From contig BROE01000003.1 of the NCBI GenBank assembly GCA_036571765.1, forward strand, positions 13,898,143 to 13,962,142: 64,000 nucleotides of DNA, written 5' to 3'. Positions 40,194-54,400 of this stretch are shown one piece after another. Origin of the DNA: Plecoglossus altivelis (Eukaryota; Chordata; Actinopteri; Osmeriformes; Plecoglossidae). Both the position numbers and the translations under genes were made by a program. Numbering within the stretch: position 1 is the stretch's first letter; each line of letters starts with the position of its first letter. The notes under the pieces were generated by a model that had not been told where the DNA came from, did not search any database, and saw nothing but the letters and a program-made list of their open reading frames with translations.

Positions 40194-42093
40194 GAAGGGA
40201 GAGGGTGTGTCAGAGCATGCGAGAGATTGAGAGAGGGAGAGGGAGGGAGGGAGACAGAGAGAAGCTGCTCTCCTTTTCCCACCTCCTGTTCACAGGCAGG
40301 ATACGCACTGCTGGGAGAGGGAAGGGGGAGTGTGGTGTAGCGAAAGGGAACCGTAAACACAGACGACTGGATGGAGAAAAGGAGAAAGGGAAAGAAAGAG
40401 AGGTAAGGGCAAGAAAAATCTTTTTTGGAAAACTGACACAGACATGTTACTCCGTGCTCCTAGCTCACCTTACGGGTAACGATGGCCTTTTGCCAGGAAC
40501 AGGAAGGTTCAGTATATCCCTCCCATCAGCAAATGAAGCCTGCAGGTAAGAGGTCACCTCTGTGTAGCTAAACAGAGAGTCTCCCAAGATGTAAACTACT
40601 CCACTGACCTACTAAGGAATGAAACCCTCAAGTGAAATCCCGGACACTGACATAACAAAGTGGATGCAGTCACCAACATCCATCTATTACAAACTCATAG
40701 TTTTAATATGATTCGGGTCTGAATATTTTATCGGGACTTTTAAGTTGTGTTTCCTTGAGCCATAAGTTAGCATATGTATGGTTCACTCCTGGTGCACTCT
40801 GACATTATAAATTGGATTTGAGGTCTCAACCACCCAGCTAATGTAAGCGAGAACTGATAAGCTGAATGTGTTCATGTCCAACGGACTGTATTATTTAGCA
40901 TTGGAAATGAACAGCGCTGCAACCAAGAGTTGCCATCCGAAGCAGGAAGTTAGGTCATTAGATTCAAGTCTCCCATCAAGGACAACTAATGTTTGTATGT
41001 GTCATGACAGAGAGAGAGACAGAGTTTATTCATATTGTGCAGAAGAGTCCCAGCTCCTTGCTGTGTCTCTTCCTGTCTCGTTTTTAATTGGGTGCTTGCG
41101 TCACGCTTCTGTTCCACCGAGACTAGAGGATGAGAGGGGAGGATAGAAGAGAAGCTGAAAGGGAGAGAGAGAAATAGGGAGGGAAGGAGAAAGGGAGGTA
41201 GGTACTTGTGTCTCCTGCTGTTTGTTTCTATGAAATTCAATTCCAGACCAATCTCATCAGGGAGAGGAAAGGGCCCAGTTCTCTCTCTCTCTCGCCCTCC
41301 GATTCTCCTTTCACTGCCATATTCGCTCTGTCTGCTTTCTCTCCACTCTCTCTCCCCTTTTTCTACCTTGTTTCTCTCCTTCCAATCTCTCCTGCTCTCC
41401 ATCTGTCAAGAAGCAGGTGAACTGCCTTCACCTGTGCTCTCAGTCTGCCAACACACACAGTCATGGGAGAAACCACACATACATTTCAGTCTGAAGAATT
41501 TCTCACACCCACACACACACACACATGTTCTCCCATACAAACCCAAACACGCCCACACAGCTGAGACTGGTTAGAGGCAGTGTGATCGGGCCTCTCTCCT
41601 CCTGCACTCCCGCCTGCTTGTCAAGGTTATATCCAGCCCGATATTTCAGGAATGCCCTAGAAAACTGTCAAATCTCCTTTCACCATCTCACTCCTTTTAT
41701 ACTTTGATGTTTTTTTGTGATTTTTTCTCCCTTCCTTTTACTTTCCCTTTCTCAGTCTAATCTTCATCGCCATTTCTTGCTCGGTCCATCTTGTTTGTTT
41801 TCTTTGAGTTCACCTCTCATGTCCAACCTTCTCCCTCACCTCACTCTTTCCTTTCTTCCTCTCCACTCTTTCATGCTCAAGCCCTTCTGAGAACTTGACG
41901 TTTGCAGTGCCTTGTTATCTAATCGGTCTCCAAACTGAGCAGTATCGATGTACTGTGCAGAATAAACCTCAATGGGAGAAGGTTAAACAAACTAGGTGTC
42001 ATTGAGAAATAAGAAGTTTGCACAAAGTAGAATATCAAAGCACTTCAAGTTTGTACTTCATTCATTGTAGTGTGAGAATGTCTGAGGAAACAC

Positions 42094-42134
<41 letters not shown>

Positions 42135-45100
42135 TGCGTGTGTGTGTGCACGTGTGTGTGCGTGTGCGCGTGTGTGTGCACATGTGTGTATTGTTGCAGT
42201 AAGTGTCTCCCTCAGGAGCTACTGATCCAGATTCTTCAAACTGAAGTTTCTCTGTACAGACATCCACCCACACACACCCTCCTACTATTAATACACCTCA
42301 GGAGAGTAATCTCCTGCAACCATGCTGCCCTTAGGCCCAAGTATCCATCCATCTCCACAGACGTGACAGAACAATTACGCGAAATCCCGAACACGACTCA
42401 TTGCAAGACTCCTGCAGGTGCTGAACACAGAACACATCCCTGCTGTTTGCTGCCAGATATTTACAACAGCATCATATTGAAAGAGAACTGGAAACAACAA
42501 GTTCTGGAAACCAAAGGCAGATGGAAATATTTAGCATGTGCTTGCCGACCATTCCCAAATTCAACAGGCTGATGCGGTGTAGAGATGTACAAAATCTTGG
42601 CTCATTGAACCACAGTTCTACATTCCCTGTCCACCAGCTCCAAGTCCACAAGACAGGCTGTTGGAACTCTACCAGCTGTTCAACTCCTCAAAGACTTGCG
42701 AGATCGAACTCAACAGCCTCACCCCTGACCCCCAACCTCACATCTCATAGTAACAACGTCCAGCCTATTTTGAAGTCACCAAAAGTTGCCAGGCATTTCT
42801 ATAAAACAAAGAACTGCAAAGTACTGAAGTGTAGGCGTTTTAGACCGCGCAATCAGCAGCTGAATTAGGTGAGGAAAAAGGACATAATCAAAGTCCCTGA
42901 CTTGGATATCAGATGCTGTCATGGTAGTTAGTTCCTGTGAAAAGATTGATGGTCTTAACATCTATCTGGATAACAGCGCCCAGACAACGAATTGTCGTTA
43001 TAGTCGCTATCACTGATGCTTCCTCATTATGCTCTATCTGATTGTTATCCTCGGCACCTAACGCATCTAATTTGTCAGGATGGCACTGGCTCAATCTGCC
43101 CCTGGGCCACAAATGAAATGTTTTGAATGGATGGCTTTCTCTTCTTGAACTCACCGCGTTAGCAAGCTGAATCTGTGTTACCGTGGCTACATACTGTATG
43201 ACAACACGGTGAAACTGGTAGTGAATATTGCATGCCCGTTTTCCGACCCCACGTGGTGTAACTCTACTCTACATAGTCAGGTGAAAGGCCAGGGGATAAG
43301 GGGATATTCAGGACAGAGGAGTAAAATGTCCATCATCCTGTCTGGGGAGATATGATCGGTGCCTCTTGATTCTTAAAGACACGTTCCAGGCTGCCTTGAT
43401 ATAAAAAAAGACTTGAAAAACCAAGATTCTTAGTGGTGGTGATTTCTGCAACACTGTAACAAAACAGTTCACCAAACTATGTGAACTTTGTCAAGTTTCT
43501 CAGTCCTTTCCAACTTCCACCGTAGGCAGACCATTACGGAACAATAGATGGGAGCAAAACATCTCTGTCAGACAATAGGTGTTCTAATGAGCCCAGTTTG
43601 AATTGCTGTCATAATCAGACCTTCAAAATCCCCATATCCATGCCCAAGTGAATTACTCTAACCTCGGATTAACTACCTCAGGAATCCGAAAAATGTTTTC
43701 TCTTTTTTTGTGGAAACTGAATGAGTAAATTCTCAATATTGCAATCCTTCAGAGCTTCCCATTCTTCTAAATGTCACGTCGTTAACAGTGAAAGGTCAAT
43801 GGAGACCTTTTCATGGGAGCTCGTTTGGAAGAGCAGAACCACTGAGGACGTTTTGGCTGGCCGCTTTAAATGTCCCCACATCTACTCAATAGACTTGCTG
43901 AGTCTGATCCAAATCGAATAACTGGCTGTTTAAAGGACATTCATAACGCACATTTATAATTTGAGAGTCATTTGCGATTCTGAGACTGTGATATGTAAAA
44001 AGCATCACAATGCATTTTGTCAAAAGCATTTCACATCCTAGCCCACCCCAGGTTACTCAGACCAGCTGAATGTCACACTCACTGATACCTGTTCTGCATT
44101 GTACTGTGTCCAATGAATAGGCTTAAATGGAATAACTATGTCACAAGTAACAAAATCATACACAATCAAACCCTTACCTGGGTTAAAGACCAAGTACGCA
44201 CAAAACAAATGAAATTAGAGTTGGACATAAAACACAGGATTGAGTTTCTCTCCGATTGGCCCACTGCTGCTGTGTGAGTGAGAGGGAGGTTTACCGTTAC
44301 AATACACCTCAGGGAAAATGACAAAGTAGTCCTTTTGCTAATGGACTGTGTTTTCCCCCTAACCTGATTCAGTCAAACATACAGGGATTAGTTGTGCCTG
44401 CACAGGCGGAATCCCTGACTGACTGGAAAACAAACTAGTTAATAGATAAACTGACAGATATACAGGCTATTAGACTAAGAGGTTGAGTGCTTGTCACTCT
44501 GAACTAAACAGAACACTGACTTATCAGTCTATATGTCTTCATCTGTCTAACTTATTGACTGATTGTCTGAGGGACCTGTCTAATCAGGTAACAAACACAG
44601 AGTGAGTCTGAATGACAAATGTAGAGAGCAACTGAAGTGTGTAAGCGATGAGTGACTGGCAGACTGCCCTCTTTGAGACATCAGTGTGCCTTACTCTGAG
44701 ACGCCAGAGTCACAAGGACACCAGAATCCAAGCCTGAGCAGACCACAGGCCAGACACATCTCATTAAGATGCAACATCGAGCAGGCTTGAGCAAATGTGA
44801 CATTTAACCAGGTTAAAACCCTTTTGGGAATAGAGTGACGACAGTGACCCTCTCCCTGTCATCCCCCGCTACTCTAGACCAGGCATCGCAGACAGACAGG
44901 TAGACACACACACGCAAAAAAGGAAAGGAAAGTTGATCAAAAACATGTCCTCCACAGTTGGTGCGAACAATCATCACGTAAACGACAGCCAGGGAAATAT
45001 TCAAGTCGTCCCCTGAATAATTCACTTTTTCTCCTTGTTCGAAACAGCTCCCCTCCCGATACGGATTCCGAACGGATGTGACAGGACGAGTTTCTCCTGA

Positions 45101-47327
45101 GCAAACGCAAGACACACGGAAAGAACAAAGTGTACCGCCATCAAACGATACACAGGAGCGCGTTTGTAATGTCTCCTGTTTGGTGTTTTGATAGGAGACC
45201 CAGGCAACGAAGCCCAAATGTGACAAACAGCCATTTTGATCTGAGGGTGCATCTCATGAGTCCGGGGGAGGAGGAGGAGGAGGAGGAGGGGGGGGGTCTG
45301 GTTTGCATGGGAAGCCTGAAAAGTCAACAGCAGCTCCTGGTGGCCATTCAGAGAGCAACAGAGTTGAACCAGTGTAGACAGAACTGTGGCAATAGCCTGC
45401 ATTGGATAGAGGGGACGTCTGAGTAATGTCAGAGTTCGGAATACTTTAATAACTAGTTGTTACTCATGTCCCCTTGTCTAAAATGTGCATTGCAGATGGG
45501 AGCGAAATGGAATATTACAAGCTCTGAATAGAAGGCATAAATGGCAACGTGACAGCTAAAAGCAGTCATTTGGATTTCATCCCAAAGGCCATTCCAAAGG
45601 CAGTCATCATTTCAGGTTGATGTGGAAAATCATAAAAGCCAACGTTTCTTAGCCTCATGGTGTTGTGTGTTGACACAAAAAAATGCTTTCGGCATTTCAT
45701 TTCCACCTACTCTGTCTCATAAAGAATGCATGACACACTTTAATTCAACAGAACTATGACAGCTCAGTCTAGCATGGTCTTCACTAAAGGCCAAAGCAGA
45801 ATCCACAGAGAGGTGTTTTTGTTGTGAAAAGCTTTACATCAACGTTTGCATACTAAGTTGACTCAACAAAAGCATCGTGTTCGGTGCGATGCGATTCCCT
45901 TCCACACAGGTATTTGAATTTCAATTTGTTTCTGGGGGCTGTTGCCGAACCTTGGCATCTGCAGAATCCATCTGTTTCTTAGTCACTGCTATTGCAGTTT
46001 GACACAGCTTGAGAGCAGCAGTGCATTTTATCCATCTATGCAGCAACAGGCAACTGGTGAGAATCCGCGATAAACACTACCGTTTCCGGTATCATGATGC
46101 TATGTCATTTAACCGAGTCATTGTAGCGTGCAAACAGCACTGAACCAGATGTGCGACAATTTTGCTTGATTTTGCTCTTTCAGTTTCACTAGCTAATTGA
46201 ATTGATGAATGTCAGTTTGGCAAAAATCATAGTCTGTTTTTCCTATTAATGGTACAGTCATTCTATGGCTCATCCTGCAGGAAGAGGATAGAGATGCCTG
46301 TTTTACAGTCTCGCTGAGTATGGCTGGAAAGTCCTGAGTTAGCAAAGTAAAGCTGACAAGCTGTCATATGCCTCCTGAAAGAATACATTCAATATTTACT
46401 TTCAGCAGGCACTGAGTGTGTGTTTGCGTATTAAAGGGATGGCGTTGTGCGTACATGCACTGTACACTGACTGTTCTCATTTGTGTATTACTACAGTTGA
46501 CTTGTGTGTAAATATTGCATATGGAGTTGTGTTTCCTGTGAATGTGTGTGGGCGTGCGTATGTAATTCAGCCAAAAGGCCAGAAGCGCACACTCCCCTTG
46601 CGAAACGTCCACCGCACAAACAAACAAACAACAGTGCGGCAAGCCATCTTACAATTAATGCACCAAGCTCCTCAAGATTAATTGGAGAAAAAGCATTTTG
46701 ACAAGGAACAGATCGATCACACCCTCAAATGGTAGCTAATGTTTTGCAATAGTGCTATCGAAAGTGACATCATTTATCTACATTTCCATTTATATTTTAT
46801 TAATTCAACAGATGATTATATACAGAGCGACAAACAAGCAGTGCATTTAGTAAGTACAGAGGAACTTAGATCTGTCAAAGTTAGTGTTTACCCTGACCTG
46901 TGCATGGCGTCCCAAGTAGTGGAGACATATTCTAAACTTGAAACAGCCTTCATTCTTCTGGGCCATGTGGCATGGCGCTTGACAGGAACCAGCTCGTGAC
47001 CCAAGTCTCGGTTGGCGTCGCAGCCAAAACAGGTACCCATCTTTCAATGGTACTTCTAGACAACAAGCTGTCTTCTCACATCCTCTCTTTCTTCCTTGGC
47101 CAAGTTCACAATCACCTGTCGCTCTTTCTAGCTCATGTGCTCAAGTTAGTCCCTGACTCTCTGACCGCTATTCTCCATTTATTCCACTGTGATGTTAGTC
47201 CTCCTCCTACTCGAGTGGTCCTCTGCCTATCCCTTAGTCTCTCAATGTCCCTCTGTTTCTCTCCTGTCTGTTCTCCACACTTTGTTTGTCCTTGCTCTCC
47301 CTGTTTGACTCTCCATCCGCTTCTCCC

Positions 47328-47377
<50 letters not shown>

Positions 47378-48389
47378 CTATGCAGTGTCTGTCCTCTATT
47401 CTCTCTCTCCTTCTTCTGCTCCTCCGTTCTCTCTGTTTTCTTTGTCTGTCCCAGGGTCTGACTTGATAGCCCCCTCAGTTAAAATGCTAATGTTTCCGTA
47501 GCCAAGGCCTGTTGGATGTCACATGTTATGTCACAGTGACAGAATGCCCACTGTCTCCCACAGAGAACCAGATGCTTAAGCCTCACACGTTGGATCAACC
47601 ATCTTTCCATTTCCCTCCCTCTGTCCCTCAATCCCTCCTTTGTGCCAGTCGTCCTCCGCTCTGTCCGGTATGAACGCACCCCCCTGGCTGCCCCCATGTC
47701 TCTGTTGTTGTCTACCGGCACCAGCCGTGTACAGAAGAACTGGCGGAGGACCTGGTTCGTCATGCTGGGTGGTTTGTTATGAATCATTAACAAGCCACAC
47801 GAGGACGCATGGCGGATGGAATGAAATGGCTGGATTAACACATCAATCTCCAAAACAGCTTCTACATGTCCTGTCTTCAATAGTTTGTCTATAAACATAG
47901 CAGACAACCCCATTCTTTGTCTCTGCGCTGCTCTTAGAGTCGCAGGCCATCTTTTTTCTGGTTTGTTTACGGTACATTGTTTACCGATGTACTTATTTCA
48001 AGCTCGTGAGTCGAAACATTTGAACTCGTTGTTAGCTGAAACGACCTAGTGCGTACACAGGAAAGGACAGGAAAAAAAACTCCTTGCACGTTCAAGGTGA
48101 TTTCGCTACCAGAGAGATTTCCTGTAGACAGGACCTTATTGCCCAAGTTGCATCAAGGGAAAAGCAAGTTCGAAGGGAGGTCAAAATGAAAAGGAGATCT
48201 AGAGCAGAGGAGGAGAGAGGATTTCCTGAGAGAGAAAGCGAGTGGGAACGCAAGGGGTTAGGTGCAGCTCAGTGGTAGAGCGTTTGACTGCAGATCAATA
48301 GGTTGAAGTTTCAAATCCCCCCAGTATGTCGCTTTTGATAAAAGAGTCTGCTAACTGAACACATTCCTTTTACGAAGAAAGGAAGGGGA

Positions 48390-48429
<40 letters not shown>

Positions 48430-51400
48430 GCCAGGGGAAAGAGTTTTGTTTCATTTCATGTAGGGAATCAACGTACTGTAGAAGTGACCTTTAATAAGAA
48501 GAGCTGGTGAGAGGATGAAGGCCTGTTTGAACTGGATATGGAAACAGAAAATCCAGTCAAATGGATAAAACAGCCTTAGTTTTGTAGAGGCCAGTACAGT
48601 GAACTGGCATATGACTAAACACATTTTAACATTCACAGATGCAATGGGAACAACTCCCCGCAGAACCATTGGTCTAGATAGATTACCCTTAACTTTTGAA
48701 TCCTCGTCCAAACACCCTGAAACCTAGCCATGATAAATGCTGGTAACCATCAATAATAGCACCGCTAAAGTCAAAATGAAAGTGTTGATGATCCCATATA
48801 GATGGACTGTCACACTCTGTCACAGATAGAACATCTAATAGAGAAGTTTATGGTGACATGTTGGCAGCGGAGCGCTGGGTGGGTCTTATCTCCGTGGTGC
48901 AGCTAGACTATTATGGGATGTACATGTTACCCAATATCAACACAGACAGCAAATCACCACTGGCCGTATGGGCAGTGATAGAACCCCCACTAAAAGATAA
49001 TTTCCTTAATTAATTTCTTTGATATGTTGTGTTTCAAAACATTTCTGTGAAGTGTTAACTTGCGTGAGATTTGATATCGTAAGAGTTATTCCAAATTCTC
49101 TTCACCTATCTTCGACCTAAAAGGGCTGCAAACTGACTAGCCCCTGAAAGTGTCAGATGTCAGAATGGAGGCAGGTCTGAGAGGACTTCCAAAGAGCACT
49201 CACGCTGAGTCTGTGCCAGTAGAGTGTACAGGCAGTTGTAACCATGGCAATTTGATAGGTGGCATGACAGACACAGACAGGGGGGGGAAACTGTGAAATA
49301 AAAGCCCCTCTATATCCCTCCCCTCCCCTTCCTTCGACATCTGGGCTTTGTGCAGAGTGAGTCACACACATACACACAAAGCTGTCTTTACACACACACA
49401 AACACACATAAAAAGGAAATGCTTATCTTTAGAGGCCATTCCACATTTCTTTTGAGAAAAAAAACAAAAACAAAAAATAACATTCTTTCAATGGCACAAC
49501 AATTGAAACTCCTCTGTAACCTTGTTAGCAGAAGAACAAATGTCAATTCTGTCTCAATTAAATAATCTATTTGCATATCTTTGTAACAGATGTAGACTGG
49601 ACTAAAAAATGAGAAATTGATGATGAGAATGATACCAAAGCTAGCTTTTGGGAGGAAAACCCTGGCCGAAATGGACTGTGGGAATGGTAAATGGAAAATC
49701 TATGAGAAAAGGAAAGCTCAATAGAGAGCTGGCTCAATCAAGTCTGCAGTGGAGGAATTTAGAGCTTCATACTATCAGGTAAGAATTCAGCCACTGTTTC
49801 ACTCCATTTCAATCCAGCAACAAGGTCCATTGTGTGTTGGTAGCCTGTACTGCTTCATAACATTATGCAGACATATGTTCTATAAATATATGTGTATTAA
49901 TATATATGTATAATTATTCACAGACAGACAATCAGCTGCGTCGGTGGCTACAGTCTTGAGCGCTTGTACTTTATCTTGGACTAGTTGCACTGACTTTTAA
50001 TAGCATCACTGATTAGAACCAGCTATAATTCAATACATCAAATTCTACCCCACAAACTTCTCAAGTGTCCTTTTCTCTTCGGCTTTGGCATTGGAATGCA
50101 CTTCTGTCAGCACTTGGTCCCAATGGGGTGTCAGTTGTTTGACAACCTTAAAATAGAACTGACTTCTGGTTTCTGAAGTAAAAACTGAGACGATGCTTGC
50201 ATTGAAATCTTATAGGGACTAGTGAGAGCAGTGAGTAAAGAGTGTTCACTGTCTGTCACCGTCAGGCAGCTTTTTTAATTAAAGCATTATCCTGGTTGAA
50301 GTATGCATCCCAAGGCTAAAACACAGCCTTAAAGCTGTGGTATTGCAACACCACTGTATAATATTAGAAATATTAGCGGTTAAGAACTTGTGTCATTTCT
50401 GCTACTTTCAGGGGCATAGAAAGCAACCATTGAGGAGGCCTGCATAATAGTTGAGAACGCGCTCTTTCTATAAGTAAGTAGTGAAGTAGGCTTCCATCAT
50501 TGACTAATAAAGGAGGACATGTTCCAAAGCATAGGCTGCAGTCAACACAGTTCCTAATATCAAATGGATTTCACTATAACTGCAAAGTACATTCAGGTAA
50601 CAGTCCTCCATGCCACAAACCAGTTTGTAAATGTGTTTTAGTGCCATGAAACAGTCTGTCGTGGGCCTTGAGAACCATTTGACATCCTCAGCGTTCCTTT
50701 AAAGCCACCTTTCCACCTTTTTTGGTCTCTTTGGGATTTCATTTCCATGGCTCACAACCTTACTTCCTCTAGCAGCAGATTAGATAAGACCTCATCATCT
50801 TTGAACCAGTGCATAAGAAGGTGACTGAAGGACATACTTTATGACATCATCAAGCGAGCTGACCAATGAGCGGCTGGAAAAGCTCCTTCTGGAAGATGAT
50901 TTTGGGGCAAACGACAAGACTCTCCTCCCTGCAGTGTACTTTCTACCCATTAGTCAATGCCTGTGGCCACACCTCCTTCATCAGTGACTGTGCCCAGGTC
51001 CAGCTAGGCCCATCGAGGTAATGGGCCAGAACAAACCAGGTCCTTGCTCAGCTGCACACACATGCACAGAAGCCATGGACAGGCAAACACCAATGAAATC
51101 CATTCCCTCTCCCTGCTTCCCTATCGGACATGAACAAACACACACACAGAGAGAGGTGTTGATAAATAATTAGCCATCCTCAGTGCTCACTCCCTGAACT
51201 GAGCCCTACACTGTAGATCTGAGTGAATGAGTCACAGACAGTGACTCGCTGCTTCTCTCCTCTTTTCTCCTCTTTTCTCCTTTTCAATTCTGTTCATCCC
51301 CTCCCTCCTTGGTACCCACCTGATCTCCACTCCAGTCAGTTATTCTTCTACCCCCTCACTCTATCCTATTACTGCTGTTCATCCCTCCCTCCTCTTCATC

Positions 51401-54400
51401 CGATGGTACCTCCACATTTTGACTCCTTGGATCGCTTTTTTCTCAAGTGAGGGATAAAAGGACCAAGGATGAATCATTAATGACTAAAGCTCCAAAGAAG
51501 CACATGAGTAAAGTAACACAGCACGTATTACTATTAGCTGAGTTAACTGCTAATAGGTATAAAGGCAGTAATATTTCCACTTTCCATATATTACGTACGC
51601 AGGTTTACTGCACAATTTCAGACAGCGAATAACGTCCAGGGAACAATGCCTGCAGACAGAACCTGAATTCCAACTATACTATCCACCTTCAGCGAAAAAC
51701 TCAGTGAAAACACAGATCAAACTGTGGCAAGCCTGCATTCGATTTTCCTTAAACTCCTCTAGGTACTTTCAATTGATTTCATGGAAAGCACAATTCTTAC
51801 ACAGGATACATAAAGAGCCATTTGAGCGATTGCATAAACAATTACTACATGACCTCTGTTAGAAAATATGCTGTGACCTCTATGCCAATGCTATAGGAGG
51901 AGAGTATCATTAATCATTTCACACATTTGGAGTCTGTAAATCAGTCTCATAACAGTCACACAAATGACAGAAGGTGTCCAGAACAGATTATAACCTGTTG
52001 TATAGTGACTGACTGGGGCTAAGAATGCAAAATCCATCACAATCCAGACTGTGAGCAGTGAAGCCAGATTTGCCCTGATTTTGACCTTTTAAAGCGTCAA
52101 ACAATGTTGAAGTTTTACAAATGGATGTGGAACACAAAAAAAACTGCTGTTGAGTTGAGCAATACAAAATGGTTATAAAAAGCTATTGTTTGGAAAGTGT
52201 CCTCTTATTATGTCCATAGAAAACATATTTGAAGTAGCCATGCTTTCAAATTAAAAACTAATATAAAAAAATTAAGTTCTCTCTATTGATGCAAAAACAA
52301 AAGACACTAAGGTTTATGACTTTCCTGTGAGCGGTTTTGTTAGTCTCGTAACTCAAGGTTTCTGGGGTCACTTCACTTGTTTGCTAATGCTAAAATATTA
52401 GCTGTGCTAATCAGTACAAAGGTGAAGATGACCTTTTGGCCTGACTGGGTCTAATTCAATGTGACTGCTGAAGTGTATGGTACTAATACATTGGTTGCAC
52501 TCTCCACAGTCATAGCCAAATCTTGTGGTCCTTGAAAGGGCCACTTACTATGGTACTGCAATTTGCAACATAGCCTCTTTATTTAGACCTTGTTCTCAGT
52601 GAAACTCAAGTCATTTTTTCAAGTATAACCACTAGATATCAAATTAAACAAGGGTTCACAAAAACACAGCTATATGACATAGATAAAATAGTAATACGAC
52701 ACAAAATAAGATCTTAACATGATAAGCCCTTTGTGTCTATAAAAGGTCCCAGGCAATGATCCTTCCTGAAATGGTTGCATTAATGTTTTTGCTCTGCAAC
52801 AAACATCCATGGCCTAGAAGCTTCATCTGAGCTTGACATCAAATATGAATAAATTACTACATAAATGAACAGTTGGAGTTGTAATAACTGCCCAGGCTGC
52901 GTATGTACAAGGTCCTGCCATAAAAAAGGTGAAAGCAATCAGGAAATGCTCTCTGCCCATTGCTTTAATGAAACCATGTGTTTAGATGGAGCCATGGAAT
53001 GCTCAAGCCTAGTCGATTCCTGCAGGAAGGCCAGTCCACATCCACCAACCCTCCCCCTTCCTCTGTCACTCCTCCTCCAATCCTCCCAGCAGACCCTACG
53101 TCAGTTGGGCTAAAGGCTATCTCTCTGGGTTTGATCCCTAGGTTGGCCTCCTCCACCTTAGGACTCTGCTCCTGCTCTGCTCCCTGGTACATCGGCTTCC
53201 ACACTGACAGACAAGCCGTTGGGCTCTAATGTATACATGTATATGTGTGGTGCACCCCTAGTAACATGTGCATCTCAGATAAACCTGCAACTCACATTTT
53301 GTGTAATAGTCTCTCATTACACTATATGTGTTTTGTATCATACAGTAATAAGGAAATAACTTCAACTTCCTTCAACCTTATAAAAGAGCAGAATAAGGAT
53401 CACATCAGTGCTTAGCAGCAAATACATGATTTCATAGTGGAATTACAGGTTGTTCCACAAGATAAATATATACTTGGCGTATGTTTACGCAGGGTAGAAC
53501 ACAGTACATACAAGTATTATGGCACTGATATTCTGTTCTATTGACATTTATAGGCTGTTTAATGAGGAGCTACCACCTTTTGCTTGTATTAGACCTGCTA
53601 TCCACCACTCGTGAGCACTTGCATTACTGAACTTATCTGATGAGGATGTACTCTGTTATAAGTGTATCTGCGCTATCTAATCCCAATGTCATAGTTCTAG
53701 GACTTTCAACAAGCCAACTCAGACACATGGTATGCTGAAGCATACAAAGGGATTTGTCTTAACAGAGCTTTACAGTAGGCATAAATTAGCTCTTTGTGAA
53801 AACACCAAAAAATGTCCTGTTTTTGCCAACCTACCACTGCTGGGTTTCTAGTGTGGGCACTACCAGGAAGATTAAGCTAGCTGCACATCATCCAGCTACC
53901 AGCATGCTAGCAAATAGTTCCTGTAATCAGATATTGGATTGTGGTAGATTAATTCAAGACAGACACTGTCACATTTCTGATCTTCAAATTCGATGTGACC
54001 ATTTATGGACAAGCAACTGAGGGGGTATCTATTTATAAGATAACAACATACATTTGTGAAGGGATAAACTCCGCTATTCCCTTTGCCTTCGTATAACATA
54101 AAAGCAACAGTCTGTCAGACCACCCTGTTGTAAGAGAAACATGCAACTCAAGTTCAAAGTCTTTTGTTAAAGCAACCTTAGCCACTCAGAGCTCTGCAAG
54201 CGTCCAAAGACAATGAAAAACACATTCCACTGGAGAGAGTGGAGGGTGCTCTTTCACTACAGCAAAAACATACAGAACATATTCAGACAAAAGTGGTCTC
54301 AGAAGATGTTGCTTGAACCTTTGGGAGAAGTTACATAAACATAACCTTTGGATAAATACTTCTCCTACCACTCAAATAGGATATTGGATTCTCAAGGGGT

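Noticed and set aside
48254..48325. Functional tRNA-Cys gene
   Set aside because: The T stem does not pair and the sequence runs into a SINE-like tail.
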